Of a DNA stretch of 64,000 nucleotides, positions 1 through 7,622 are shown piece after piece. The translations under genes were made by a program, and so were the position numbers. The notes beneath the pieces were generated by a model. It was not told the DNA's origin. It did no database searches and saw nothing but the letters and a program-made list of their open reading frames with translations. Each line of letters begins with the position of its first letter. Position 1 is the first letter of the stretch. The stretch comes from Streptomyces sp. ML-6 (GTDB taxonomy: Bacteria > Actinomycetota > Actinomycetes > Streptomycetales > Streptomycetaceae): the NCBI RefSeq assembly GCF_030116705.1, contig NZ_JAOTIK010000001.1:5112501-5176500 (forward strand), in the 5' to 3' direction.

Positions 1-1
1 C

Positions 2-787
2 CCGGCCGCACTGCGGCAGGGGGAGATCGTCCTGATCCGCAGTACGCAGCCGTACACCGTCGCAGACCGCCCCGCCAGCAGCCCGCAGATCCTCGTGGAC
101 GGCGACGACCACTGCACCACCGCCAGTGACCCCGCGTCCCCGCGCCGTAACTGGCGGATCGCCGGCCGCACCTCCAGCCCGGAAGACGATCGGCCGGGCG
201 ACGACCCCGACCTGCTGGTCACTGCCGGCTACCGCATCGGCGGCGACCTTTCCCTGCCCCTTCTCGACACCCTGCCGCAGGTGGCTGTCGTACCCAGCGA
301 CCCCAGCCTCGCCCCACTCCTCGACCTCATCGCCGACGAGACCACCGACGACAAGCCCGGACAACAGGTCGTCCTGGACCGACTGCTCGACCTGCTCCTG
401 GTCCGCTCCCTGCGCGCCTGGTTCGACCAAGCCGGCTCCGTCCCGCCCCCGGGATATCGGGCACTGTCCGACCCGCTGCTGGGACACGTGCTGCGCAGGC
501 TGCACGAGGAGCCGTCTCACCCCTGGACCGTCGCGTCACTCGCCGCCGAAGCGGGACTGTCACGCACCACATTCGCTCGCCGCTTCACGTCCATGGTCGG
601 CCGCCCGCCACTGGCCTACCTCACCCACTGGCGGATGACTTTGGCCGCAGACCGTCTGCGTCAGTCCGGTGCGACGATTGCGGCGGTGGCCAAGGAAGTC
701 GGCTATCACGACGCGTTCACCTTCAGCTCGGCCTTCAAACGGACCCGAGGCATCAGTCCCTCCGCCCACCGCGCCGCCACCCCGTGA
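2..787 (+). CDS. AraC family transcriptional regulator, 5' end outside window
   Basis: The reading frame is open from the first base, so the N-terminus lies upstream of the window. The visible N-terminal part resembles the cupin-like ligand-binding half of AraC regulators of the AraC_binding_6 type. The C-terminal 100 residues carry two helix-turn-helix units: WTVASLAAEAGLSRTTFARR, then AAVAKEVGYHDAFTFSSAFK, ending with the usual GISPSAHR. It is probably a cytoplasmic DNA-binding regulator of a neighbouring oxidoreductase or hydrolase gene. The convergent gene behind it encodes an alpha/beta hydrolase, but nothing in the sequence fixes the target. The family call is firm; the ligand is unknown. 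Confidence 0.85.
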   Translation, partial: PAALRQGEIVLIRSTQPYTVADRPASSPQILVDGDDHCTTASDPASPRRNWRIAGRTSSPEDDRPGDDPDLLVTAGYRIGGDLSLPLLDTLPQVAVVPSDPSLAPLLDLIADETTDDKPGQQVVLDRLLDLLLVRSLRAWFDQAGSVPPPGYRALSDPLLGHVLRRLHEEPSHPWTVASLAAEAGLSRTTFARRFTSMVGRPPLAYLTHWRMTLAADRLRQSGATIAAVAKEVGYHDAFTFSSAFKRTRGISPSAHRAATP

Positions 788-839
788 CCGGTGAGCCGGG
801 CATGGCGGAGACCGAACGGGAGAGCCCACCCCTGCGCGG

Positions 840-1610
840 CTATGCCAGGAAGCGCCGGATCAGCTCGCCAGTCTCTTCGGGGCGCTCGAGATACAGCATG
901 TGGCCCGCATCCACCTCTGACACCGTGAGGTGCTCGCCCATCGCCGCCCGGCACGCCCGGACGTACTCCGCAGACACGAAGCCTGATCGCCGGGCGATGA
1001 CCAGGAGTGTGGGCACGGTGGCAGGCGGAGTGATGGGCGGTCCCGCCATCTCGGAGCACGCCGTCACGACGGCTGCGGGCTCGATGCGCCACTGCCACCG
1101 CCCGTCGCTGCGTGGTGCGAGATGCTCGGCGACCTCTTGTTCCACGGCTGCGGCGGAGGCGGCCGGCCAGGCCGATCTCCGCTCCGCGCGCGCTTGTTCG
1201 GGGTCCGTGAAGGAGGGGGAGTTCAGGGTCCGGCGGGCCTGGTCGTGCATATCCCCTGCCGGCAGGCCGACCGAGGGGTCGAGCAGGACGATGCGGCCGA
1301 CGCGTTCGGGGGCCGCGTGTGCCAGACGCAGCGCGATCAGGCCGCCGTACGAGTGCCCGAGCAGATCCACACGGTGCATGCGACGGGCGTCCAGCAGAGC
1401 GAGCATGTCCGCCACATGTGCCTCGGTGTTCCACGGCGGGGCGTGGTCGGAGCGCCCATGCCCACGCAGGTCCGGCGCGATGACCGAGAAGTCGTACAAG
1501 GACGTCTCGGCGATGTGCCGCCAGCGAGCGCCGTGCCCCTTGATGCCGTGCAGCGCAAGCAGTGCAGGCCCTTCGGCCGCACCGTAGTGGTGGGCGTACG
1601 GCGCCGTCAC
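840..1610 (-). CDS. alpha/beta hydrolase
   Basis: A 256-residue alpha/beta-hydrolase fold protein. Visible are the oxyanion segment LALHGIKGHG, the nucleophile elbow GHSYGG (Ser), an acidic residue in the C-terminal third, and the catalytic His in DAGHMLYLERP. The GTG start at 1610 overlaps the stop of the upstream flavin-reductase-like fragment (GTGA). A GGAGG ribosome-binding site lies 10 bases before it, so the two were probably translated as a pair. No signal peptide is seen, so it is likely cytoplasmic. Hydrolases of this shape act on esters, lactones or C-C bonds, and the substrate cannot be told from sequence. An upstream in-frame extension is Arg-rich and lies inside the neighbouring gene, so it was not used. 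Confidence 0.85.
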   Translation of the reverse strand: MTAPYAHHYGAAEGPALLALHGIKGHGARWRHIAETSLYDFSVIAPDLRGHGRSDHAPPWNTEAHVADMLALLDARRMHRVDLLGHSYGGLIALRLAHAAPERVGRIVLLDPSVGLPAGDMHDQARRTLNSPSFTDPEQARAERRSAWPAASAAAVEQEVAEHLAPRSDGRWQWRIEPAAVVTACSEMAGPPITPPATVPTLLVIARRSGFVSAEYVRACRAAMGEHLTVSEVDAGHMLYLERPEETGELIRRFLA

Positions 1611-1966
1611 CGGTGCACGCCTCCTTCGGCGCCGGGCGCTGCGGCGATCTGCTCGCGCCGTGTCGCGGAGCGGTAGGAATGGCCGAGTTCGGGGCCGAGG
1701 CCGAAGTGGTGCCGGAAGTCGTGGATGAGCGGACTCCACGCGGCCGGGTCGATGTGATCGGTACCGGCGGTGACTGTGCGGGGGTCGGCGTGCACCTTGA
1801 GTGCGTGGGCCTCGACGATGCGGAACTCACTGCAGGCGTCCGGCCGGACGTGCTCGGCACGTGCCTCCAGGTGGAGAGGCTCTGTGGAGCCACAGGGGTC
1901 GGCGCCGGAGCGGGGCCGGACGAGGGGCTCAACGATCTTCATGATCGAAGCGTAGGGGCGGATCAC
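1607..1966 (-). pseudogene. C-terminal fragment of a flavin-reductase-like protein
   Basis: From about residue 30 this short frame matches the C-terminal half of the full-length flavin-reductase-like protein at 3200-3880. The shared stretches are LEARAE, KVHAD, GTDHIDPAAWSPLI and FGLGPELGHSYR. The N-terminal half, which holds the FMN-binding split barrel of this family, is missing and replaced by about 30 unrelated residues. It is therefore read as a remnant of a duplicated gene. It could still be translated, because its stop codon overlaps the start of the hydrolase gene. No good ribosome-binding site was seen before either ATG (1966 or 1942). Confidence 0.6.
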
Positions 1967-2010
1967 TTCGGCACGCGACGAGCCATTCCCGTCCCAGGGG
2001 CCCGGAGCAT

Positions 2011-2050
2011 AGTTAAGGAACGGTCGTTCTTGACTGGTCGTTCCTTAACT
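2011..2050. promoter_or_regulatory. palindromic operator upstream of TetR gene
   Basis: Perfect 12-bp arms AGTTAAGGAACG (2011-2022) and CGTTCCTTAACT (2039-2050) flank a 16-bp centre. The centre repeats part of the arm (GGTCGTTCTTGACT beside GGTCGTTCCTTAACT), so three half-sites are present. TTGACT at 2030-2035 could be a -35 box. The site ends 15 bases before the ATG of the TetR gene and lies between divergent genes, the usual position for an autoregulatory TetR operator. Confidence 0.75.
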
Positions 2051-2065
2051 ATGTACGGTCAATCC

Positions 2066-2614
2066 ATGGGACGACCGAGAGGATTCGATGAGGCTGAGGT
2101 AGTCCGGTCGGCGGCGAAGCTCTTCGCCATCCGGACCTATGACGGCACATCCGTGGACGACCTGGTGTCACACCTCGGTGTGCACCGAAACAGCCTGTAC
2201 AAGACGTTCGGGAGCAAACGCGGGCTCTACCTGGCCGCGCTGAAGTGGTCCCTGGACCACGAGGTCAGCGGGCTGGCCGAGCGCGTCGCCGAAGCGGGCG
2301 GCCATGCGGAAGGGGCCTACGAGGTCCTCGCCGACGCGGTCACCGGAACAGAAGTCGACCTGGTCCTGCTGGCCGCGGTCGAGCGGGCACCGGTGGACGC
2401 CGAGGTGGCACGACTGGTCGGCGAGGCTTTCACCGCGCTGGACAGGGCAGTAGGCGACGCGAGCCGCGCGGCCGAGAACGGTGACGCCCGCGCCGCTCCC
2501 GCAGCGGCCACCGCACTGCTCATCGGGCTGCGCACACGGGCCAGGTCCGGAACGACCGACGAGGGCACCATCCGAGCCGGCGTCGGCCTGGCACAGCGCC
2601 TCGGCCGACCCTGA
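2066..2614 (+). CDS. TetR family transcriptional regulator
   Basis: A 182-residue TetR-type repressor. The N-terminal 50 residues hold the family helix-turn-helix (TSVDDLVSHLGVHRNSLYKT, then FGSKRGLYL); the rest is the all-alpha ligand and dimer domain, which does not reveal a ligand. ATG 2066 is used because GRPRGFDEAEVV is a common TetR beginning. ATG 2051 directly behind the palindrome is a second option and would give a leaderless message with five extra residues. The operator at 2011-2050 suggests autoregulation and control of the divergent hydrolase and fragment genes. A small gene follows 23 bp downstream and is likely co-transcribed. Confidence 0.88.
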   Translation: MGRPRGFDEAEVVRSAAKLFAIRTYDGTSVDDLVSHLGVHRNSLYKTFGSKRGLYLAALKWSLDHEVSGLAERVAEAGGHAEGAYEVLADAVTGTEVDLVLLAAVERAPVDAEVARLVGEAFTALDRAVGDASRAAENGDARAAPAAATALLIGLRTRARSGTTDEGTIRAGVGLAQRLGRP

Positions 2615-2637
2615 CAATCTCACAGCAAAGGAAGCAC

Positions 2638-2991
2638 ATGGCACACATCAGCATCGACAACGGCAACCTGATCGTGGAGATCGAGGGGCTGGACAAACTC
2701 TGGACGCTCAAGAGCCGTCTGACCATTCCACTGGCGCACGTGCGCGGCGCCACAGTCGACCCCGGGATCGTCAAGGAGCCCAAGGGGCTTCGGGCTCCGG
2801 GCACCCATTTCCCGGGCCTCATCACCGCGGGCACCTTCCACGTCGATGGTGAGCGCGTCTTCTGGGACGTCCGCGATCCTGCGAAGGCGGTGGTCGTCCA
2901 ACTCGCCGACGAGCGCTACGCCCGCCTCGTGGTCCAGGTTTCCGATCCCCACGCGAGTGTGGCACTCGTGGAGAACGCCCTGTCCAACTGA
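2638..2991 (+). CDS. small conserved hypothetical protein, possibly PH-like beta barrel
   Basis: A 117-residue soluble protein starting 23 bp after the TetR gene, behind an AAAGGAAG ribosome-binding site. It is rich in beta-prone segments (ISIDNGNLIVEIEGL, HVRGATVDPGI, GTFHVDGERVFWDV) and has the pattern of small bacterial pleckstrin-homology-like proteins. No catalytic residues, signal peptide or membrane segment are visible. The function is not recognised. Its place behind the TetR gene suggests it belongs to that regulon. Confidence 0.65.
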   Translation: MAHISIDNGNLIVEIEGLDKLWTLKSRLTIPLAHVRGATVDPGIVKEPKGLRAPGTHFPGLITAGTFHVDGERVFWDVRDPAKAVVVQLADERYARLVVQVSDPHASVALVENALSN

Positions 2992-3199
2992 CCCCGCATG
3001 ACCGAGATGCGTCTTCAGGGGCGGCGTGTGAACGTGCGGTGGGCCCGTGGCTTCAGCGCACACAGCCGGTGAGCACTCAAGCCCTGGAACTCGTCCGTCA
3101 CTGGCAGCTGATGCGCTTCATCCTGCGGGAGCACGCCGTTCCTGAGGCCGAGGACACCACCGAGCGATATGAGGTGCTGCATCTGTCCGCGGGCGCAGG

Positions 3200-3880
3200 C
3201 TATGCGGCAGGTCCCTCGTCGACGCGGGGTGTCTGGGTGCGGTAGGAGTGGCCGAGTTCCGGGCCGAGTCCGAAGTAGTGGCGGAAGTTGTAGATGAGGG
3301 GGCTCCAGGCGGCGGGGTCGATGTGGTCGGTGCCCGGAACGACGATGCGGGAGTCGGCGTGCACCTTGCGCACGACGGCCTCGACGATGACGAAGTCCCC
3401 GGAGGTGTCCGGCTGCACCCGCTCGGCACGGGCCTCCAACTGGATCGGGCATTCGGCGACGCGAGGCGGTCGGACCAGATGGGAGGGCTCGCTGGTCAGG
3501 CCGGCGGCGGCGAACTTGTCCGGCTCGAAGCGGCAGCCCTCGGGTTTGCCGGCGGGTACTGGATCGCGGCCGGTCAGTGGCGCCAGCCGCTCTACGGCCG
3601 GCCACTGGGCGGGGGCCGGCAGGTTGATGACCAGGTCGGGTCGGCTGCCGAGGTTGTGCGCTGTCTGCCCCTCACGGCCCAGTCCGATCACAACCGTCTG
3701 CCCGAGGGCCCAGGCGGAGGATATCGGGGCGAGGTTGAACGAGCCGTCCTGGTTTTCTGTCGACAGGAGCACCACCGGCGTCCCGAAGTACAGGATGCTC
3801 GGCTCGATCTCCAGGTGTGTGGTGACCGTCCGTGTGGTGTCCGTCCGTGCGGGCAGGGTGCTGAGAGGTGCCGTGTTCAT
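3200..3880 (-). CDS. flavin reductase-like (FMN-binding split-barrel) family protein
   Basis: A 226-residue protein with the features of flavin-reductase-like split-barrel proteins: SILYFGTPVVLLSTENQDGS, NLAPISSAWALGQ, and GREGQTAHNL followed by DLVINLP. The C-terminal segment GTDHIDPAAWSPLIYNFRHY is shared with the fragment at 1607-1966. Such proteins bind FMN and reduce it or another small molecule using NAD(P)H; the substrate here is unknown. The start at 3880 is the first Met and leaves the palindrome at 3903-3924 in the promoter. It is divergent from an ArsR-type gene, which probably controls it. Confidence 0.82.
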   Translation of the reverse strand: MNTAPLSTLPARTDTTRTVTTHLEIEPSILYFGTPVVLLSTENQDGSFNLAPISSAWALGQTVVIGLGREGQTAHNLGSRPDLVINLPAPAQWPAVERLAPLTGRDPVPAGKPEGCRFEPDKFAAAGLTSEPSHLVRPPRVAECPIQLEARAERVQPDTSGDFVIVEAVVRKVHADSRIVVPGTDHIDPAAWSPLIYNFRHYFGLGPELGHSYRTQTPRVDEGPAA

Positions 3881-3902
3881 GGTGAGCAGGCTAGGGTCCG
3901 GA

Positions 3903-3924
3903 CACTTCGGCTGCGGCCGAAGTG
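3903..3924. promoter_or_regulatory. palindromic operator between flavin-reductase-like and ArsR genes
   Basis: Perfect 9-bp arms CACTTCGGC and GCCGAAGTG are separated by TGCG. The site sits 22 bp before the start of the minus-strand flavin-reductase-like gene and 12 bp before the ArsR start at 3937. That is ideal for one dimeric repressor controlling both. It overlaps a possible GTG start at 3922, which is one reason the ATG at 3937 was chosen. Confidence 0.7.
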
Positions 3925-3936
3925 ACACGGGTGAGA

Positions 3937-4665
3937 ATGGACCGCATGGACATGCAGCGCGCACATGCGGCCGGCCCCGACCTGGCTACCGTGGCGAAGC
4001 TTCTGGCCGATGGCACGCGGGCGGGTTTCTGTCTGGCCCTGCTCGACGGCCGGGCGTGGACGGCGACGGAACTGGCACGCCATGCGGGGGTGGCGCCCTC
4101 GACCGCGACTGAGCACTTGCACGCACTCGTCCGCGGAAACCTGCTCGCCGAGGAACGGCAGGGCCGCCACCGGTACGTGCGTCTGGCCGGTCCGCACGTC
4201 GCCGAGCTGATCGAGAGCCTCGCTGCGATGGCACCCCAGCGCACCCCGGCACCCCGTTCCCTGTCGGCGGCCGGCCGTCGACAGGCCCTCGCCCACGCCC
4301 GTACCTGCTACGACCACCTCGCGGGGACCGTCGGGGTCGCCATCACCGATGCCATGCTCGGGCGAAAGCTGCTGGACCTGGAGCATGGACTCGGGCTCAC
4401 TGGTGCCGGCGCGACCTGGCTCGAAGAGCTCGGCATCACTGTCCCGACCGGCACGCGCCGACCGTCGGTGCGGTCATGCCTGGACTGGACCGAACGCCGC
4501 CCCCACCTGGCCGGCGCCGTCGGTGCCGCCCTGTGCCGTCACGCGTTCGAAACCGGCTGGATCACCCCCGTCGGCACCACGCGCGCCGTCGCAGTCACAC
4601 CCCTCGGCCGACAGGCACTCCGTTGTCACCTCGGCCTGTCCGATGAACTTCTTTCGCAGAAATGA
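3937..4665 (+). CDS. ArsR/winged-helix transcriptional regulator
   Basis: A 242-residue regulator. Residues 10-85 form an ArsR-like winged helix: KLLADGTRAGFCLALLDGRA, then ELARHAGVAPSTATEHLHAL (recognition helix) and the wing EERQGRHRYVRLAG. The C-terminal half is a longer domain seen in many actinobacterial ArsR proteins and may bind an organic ligand. No metal-binding Cys cluster of the classical CxC type is visible, so metal sensing is unlikely. ATG 3937 is preceded by GGGTGAGA. It is divergent from the flavin-reductase-like gene across a palindrome. Confidence 0.82.
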   Translation: MDRMDMQRAHAAGPDLATVAKLLADGTRAGFCLALLDGRAWTATELARHAGVAPSTATEHLHALVRGNLLAEERQGRHRYVRLAGPHVAELIESLAAMAPQRTPAPRSLSAAGRRQALAHARTCYDHLAGTVGVAITDAMLGRKLLDLEHGLGLTGAGATWLEELGITVPTGTRRPSVRSCLDWTERRPHLAGAVGAALCRHAFETGWITPVGTTRAVAVTPLGRQALRCHLGLSDELLSQK

Positions 4666-4770
4666 GGAGCCGCGAGAGGCTGCGGACACTCACTGACACC
4701 CGACCACCGGCACCAAACCGGCACATCGCTCGCGGGATCCGTTGTGCACGTAGCAGTCAGACCCAGGGGG

Positions 4771-4870
4771 CCGCTCGAACGAGATCCGGTTTGCCGCAAC
4801 GCACTGAGGCCCGCTGAGGTGGAGGCCCGCGAGGTAGCTCTCAGAGTCCTGTCATAGCGGGTGGCGATGC
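4771..4870 (-). mobile_element. C-terminal remnant of an IS5-type transposase
   Basis: Read on the minus strand, this stretch encodes GIATRYDRTLRSYLAGLHL. That is the typical end of Streptomyces IS5-family transposases (GIATRYDK...SYLAGLHLR). It then runs into CVAANRISFER. No complete transposase is present. Bases 4771-4805 match 7185-7219 in inverted orientation at 34 of 35 positions, so the same element end occurs on the other side of the MFS/ArsR pair. Confidence 0.65.
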
Positions 4871-4890
4871 CGCGCCTTCAGTCAGGTGCT

Positions 4891-6120
4891 CTATCCCTTG
4901 TTCGTGTCCGTAGCCTCGCGGCCAACCTCAGCTCCGGCTGGCACGGCTCGGGCCGGCGGTCCCATGTGCTGGAGACCAGGTGTGAGGGTGAGGGTGACCA
5001 CAGCAGAAGCGGCGGCCATCACGGTCATGGCAGTGGCGGGTGAGGTGAGTTGCGCGATGCCGCCTGCGACGGCCGCGGCGATGCCCTGCATGGTGAACAT
5101 CCCTGAGGAGTGCAATCCGAAGGCGTGCCCCTTCAGCTCGCTCGGGACCATGGACATAAGGCGTTCCTGGAGCAGCAGGTTGGCGGAGAAGCCGATCGAC
5201 CCCAGGGTTACGGCGGCGAGTGCGACGGGCAGTGCCGGGTGCAGGAAGAAGATCAGGTACGGGGCGGCGAGCAGCAGGAGTAGTGGCGGGGCGCCGAATC
5301 TGTCGCGCCAGCGGGTGGGCAGGAAGCGTCCGGTCAGGGTGTCTCCGGCCAGCATGCCCACAGCGGTGGCGGCGAACAGGAGGCCCGCGTGGCGTGGTGA
5401 GTAGGACACGAAGAGGGACTCGCAGCCGACAACGAGTCCGTTGGGTACCCACAGGGCGAGGTAGACGCGGCGCCGCGTCTTCGGCGCCCACAGGCGGGCG
5501 TTGGTCCGCCAGGTCTCGCTTGCGGACGGACGGCCTTGTGCGCGCGGCGGCCGTCTTGCGAGCCCGATGCGGGCGACGGCTGCGGCGACGACGAAGAGGG
5601 TGGCGCCGGTGAGCAGGGCACCGCGGGGCGTCAGGATGTTGACGAGCAGGGCGCCGGCGGCGTATCCGAAGATTTGCAGGCTTCCCGCGCACATGTTGAG
5701 TACCGAGCGGCCGAGCAGGTAGCCCTCTGTGGGGAGGATCTCGGTGAGCAGTCCGTAGCGCACTCCGCCGCCGACCGAGCCGAGCATGCCCTGTACGGAC
5801 AGGATCGCGAAGATTGCCCCCATGGGCAGGCCGGGCAGCGCCAGCGTGGTGGTGGCTGCGGCGAAGAAGAGTGCCAGGCCGATGGTCGCGACGCGTGGCG
5901 GCAGGCGGTCGGTCGCCGACAGTAGGACACTTGCGCCGATCATCTGCGCCAGCAACGGGCCGAACATGCTGAGGGCTGTCAGGAGCGGTGAGCCGGTCGC
6001 GTCGTAGACGAGAGTGCCCAGTGCCATTCTGCTCACTGTCTGGGCTGCCACGTGTGCGGCGGTGGCCGCGAGCAGAGGTTTGAACTCCGGGGTGCTGAAA
6101 AGCTCCTGGTAGGTGCGCAT
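4891..6120 (-). CDS. MFS transporter, probable drug efflux
   Basis: A 409-residue hydrophobic protein with about 10-12 predicted membrane segments, for example LLTALSMFGPLLAQMIGASV, IGLALFFAAATTTLALP and LLLLLAAPYLIFFLHPALPV. The layout fits the major facilitator superfamily: two six-helix halves joined by an Arg-rich cytoplasmic loop (ARRPPRAQGRPSASETWR). The divergent neighbour is an ArsR-type regulator with a palindrome between them, a common arrangement for inducible exporters in actinomycetes. The substrate is unknown. The pair is flanked by inverted IS remnants and may have moved as a unit. Confidence 0.85.
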   Translation of the reverse strand: MRTYQELFSTPEFKPLLAATAAHVAAQTVSRMALGTLVYDATGSPLLTALSMFGPLLAQMIGASVLLSATDRLPPRVATIGLALFFAAATTTLALPGLPMGAIFAILSVQGMLGSVGGGVRYGLLTEILPTEGYLLGRSVLNMCAGSLQIFGYAAGALLVNILTPRGALLTGATLFVVAAAVARIGLARRPPRAQGRPSASETWRTNARLWAPKTRRRVYLALWVPNGLVVGCESLFVSYSPRHAGLLFAATAVGMLAGDTLTGRFLPTRWRDRFGAPPLLLLLAAPYLIFFLHPALPVALAAVTLGSIGFSANLLLQERLMSMVPSELKGHAFGLHSSGMFTMQGIAAAVAGGIAQLTSPATAMTVMAAASAVVTLTLTPGLQHMGPPARAVPAGAEVGREATDTNKG

Positions 6121-6158
6121 GGCCGCAGTGTCGGCAGGTGTCCGGGCGTGAATGTAAT

Positions 6159-6178
6159 GTTTCGCGGGGAGGTGAAAC
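6159..6178. promoter_or_regulatory. short inverted repeat between MFS and ArsR genes
   Basis: GTTTC (6159-6163) and GAAAC (6174-6178) flank the GGGGAGG ribosome-binding site of the downstream gene. Binding here would block translation or transcription of the regulator and the divergent exporter. The arms are only 5 bp, so this is a weak call based mainly on position. Confidence 0.4.
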
Positions 6179-6180
6179 TA

Positions 6181-7182
6181 TTGGGCTGGTGGGAAGTCAA
6201 CGCGGATACGCTCGCGAGCAGCCGGTTCGTCGTGTCGCCTCTTTGCGAGACAACCGCGAGCCTGATGGTCCTGGCGAAGGGCTCACCCGCGCATCCCGCC
6301 GAGCGCCGCTGGCTGGACAGCCACGGGCCCGCCTACCGGGAGCGGCTGGCCGCCGATCCTGTTACAGCCCTGCTGGTGCGCGTCGCTCTGGGCAGACACC
6401 GGTGGATCGCCGACTTCCTGACACCGGTGCCCTCCCACGAGGGCGAGGCACAGGGCGGTGCGGAGTTCCACGACGAGCTCGCAAGGATCCGCGAGACGCC
6501 GGCCGAGACTGCCCGCTCCGACCTCGAGATCGCTCACCGCGGACCACTGCCCGACCCGTTGCTGCGCACAGATCTGCCGGAGCGCATCGCCGACCTGCTG
6601 GAATGGGTGTGGCGGGAGATTGTCGCGCCCGACTGGCCGCGGCGGCGACGCGTCATCGAGGCCGACGTCGTCGCGCGTACGGGCCAGCTGAGCCGGGCTG
6701 GCTGGGCAGCCGCACTGGACGACATGCATCCGGAGATGCAGTGGCTCGGCGGCAACCGGCTGCAGATCAACACCCGCGACTTCCCACCCCGGCAACTGAC
6801 AGGAGCACAGCTGCTGCTCGCGCCGGTCACACCGCGCAGGGGATGGATCTCCATGGACCGGCCGGATTCCCACGGAACAGTGCACCGCAACGCTGTGGTG
6901 TACCCGTGCTCGGGCACACTCGCGGAGCCGGAGCGCGCAGCCACCCCGGAGGCGCTGGCAAGAATGCTCGGGACCGGGCGGGCGAGCGTGCTGGCGCTCC
7001 TGGACAGCCCCATGAGCACGACACACCTGGTGGCGATGACAGGCCAGGGTCTCGGGTCGGTGGGCCGCCACCTCAAGGTGCTTCTGGACGCCCGGCTGGT
7101 AGGCCGCCGCCGTACGGGGCGGTCCGTGCTCTACTACCGCACGGCTGTCGGCGACGCGCTGGTGCGAGCGCAGGACTCCTAG
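6181..7182 (+). CDS. ArsR family transcriptional regulator with long N-terminal domain (DUF5937-like)
   Basis: A 333-residue protein. The N-terminal 240 residues form an actinobacterial domain starting with GWWEVNADTLASSRFVVSPL, as found in DUF5937-type regulators. The C-terminal 80 residues form a winged helix: ARMLGTGRASVLALLDSP, TTHLVAMTGQGLGSVGRHLK and GRRRTGRSVLYYRT. The start is set at TTG 6181 because a strong GGGGAGG lies 9 bases before it and conserved sequence begins there. An ATG at 6157 would place the ribosome-binding site inside the gene. It is divergent from the MFS transporter and probably represses it. Confidence 0.82.
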   Translation: MGWWEVNADTLASSRFVVSPLCETTASLMVLAKGSPAHPAERRWLDSHGPAYRERLAADPVTALLVRVALGRHRWIADFLTPVPSHEGEAQGGAEFHDELARIRETPAETARSDLEIAHRGPLPDPLLRTDLPERIADLLEWVWREIVAPDWPRRRRVIEADVVARTGQLSRAGWAAALDDMHPEMQWLGGNRLQINTRDFPPRQLTGAQLLLAPVTPRRGWISMDRPDSHGTVHRNAVVYPCSGTLAEPERAATPEALARMLGTGRASVLALLDSPMSTTHLVAMTGQGLGSVGRHLKVLLDARLVGRRRTGRSVLYYRTAVGDALVRAQDS

Positions 7183-7184
7183 TG

Positions 7185-7219
7185 AGTGCGTTGTGGCAAA
7201 CCGGATCTCGTTCGAGCGG
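7185..7219. repeat. 35-bp inverted copy of the IS end at 4771-4805
   Basis: AGTGCGTTGTGGCAAACCGG (7185-7204) and the following 15 bases equal the reverse complement of 4771-4805, with one mismatch. The two copies face each other across 2.4 kb containing only the MFS transporter and its ArsR regulator. Confidence 0.8.
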
Positions 7220-7324
7220 CAGCGGGTGATCATCCGGACGGAGGTTCGGGTGCGGTCGCGGGCATGAGAGAACGGGCCCCTTGGTAGTGACGCGGTTACG
7301 ACACAGCACGACCAAGGAAGCCCG

Positions 7325-7600
7325 TTGCCTGATCAGTTGAGCAGCATCTCTGCGCCTGCGTCCACCGCGGTCACCCCTGGGTGTGACTGCTACGTGCACC
7401 GGTTCGGTTCGCTCGCTCCTGGACGGTGGGCAGGCTGCTATCCGAGTGACATGACGGATGCGGAGTGGGCCGAGGTCCGCGCCGTGATGCCGGTGCCGGC
7501 CTGGCTCCTGAAGCGCGGCGGGCGTGCGGAGGCGTATTGCCACCGGACGATGCTCGACGCGGTGCGCTACCTGGTCGACAACGGCGTGAAGTGGCAAGTT
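7325..7600 (+). pseudogene. N-terminal fragment of IS5-family transposase
   Basis: The frame from TTG 7325 encodes YPSDMTDAEWAEVRAVMPVP, followed by RTML-like DAVRYLVDNGVKW. That is the start of an IS5-family (IS4811-like) transposase from actinomycetes. Similarity stops at about 7600, where the family normally continues into the DDE catalytic domain, so only about 90 of some 270 residues remain. The upstream 70 bp (7250-7324) has the look of the element's left end. The break point abuts the end of the recombinase remnant on the other strand. Confidence 0.8.
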
Positions 7601-7622
7601 ATTGAGAATCGGGGCAGGAGCG

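Noticed and set aside
3039..3245. 68-residue plus-strand frame between the small hypothetical and flavin-reductase-like genes
   Set aside because: No ribosome-binding site or family pattern; its end runs into the antisense of the flavin-reductase-like gene.
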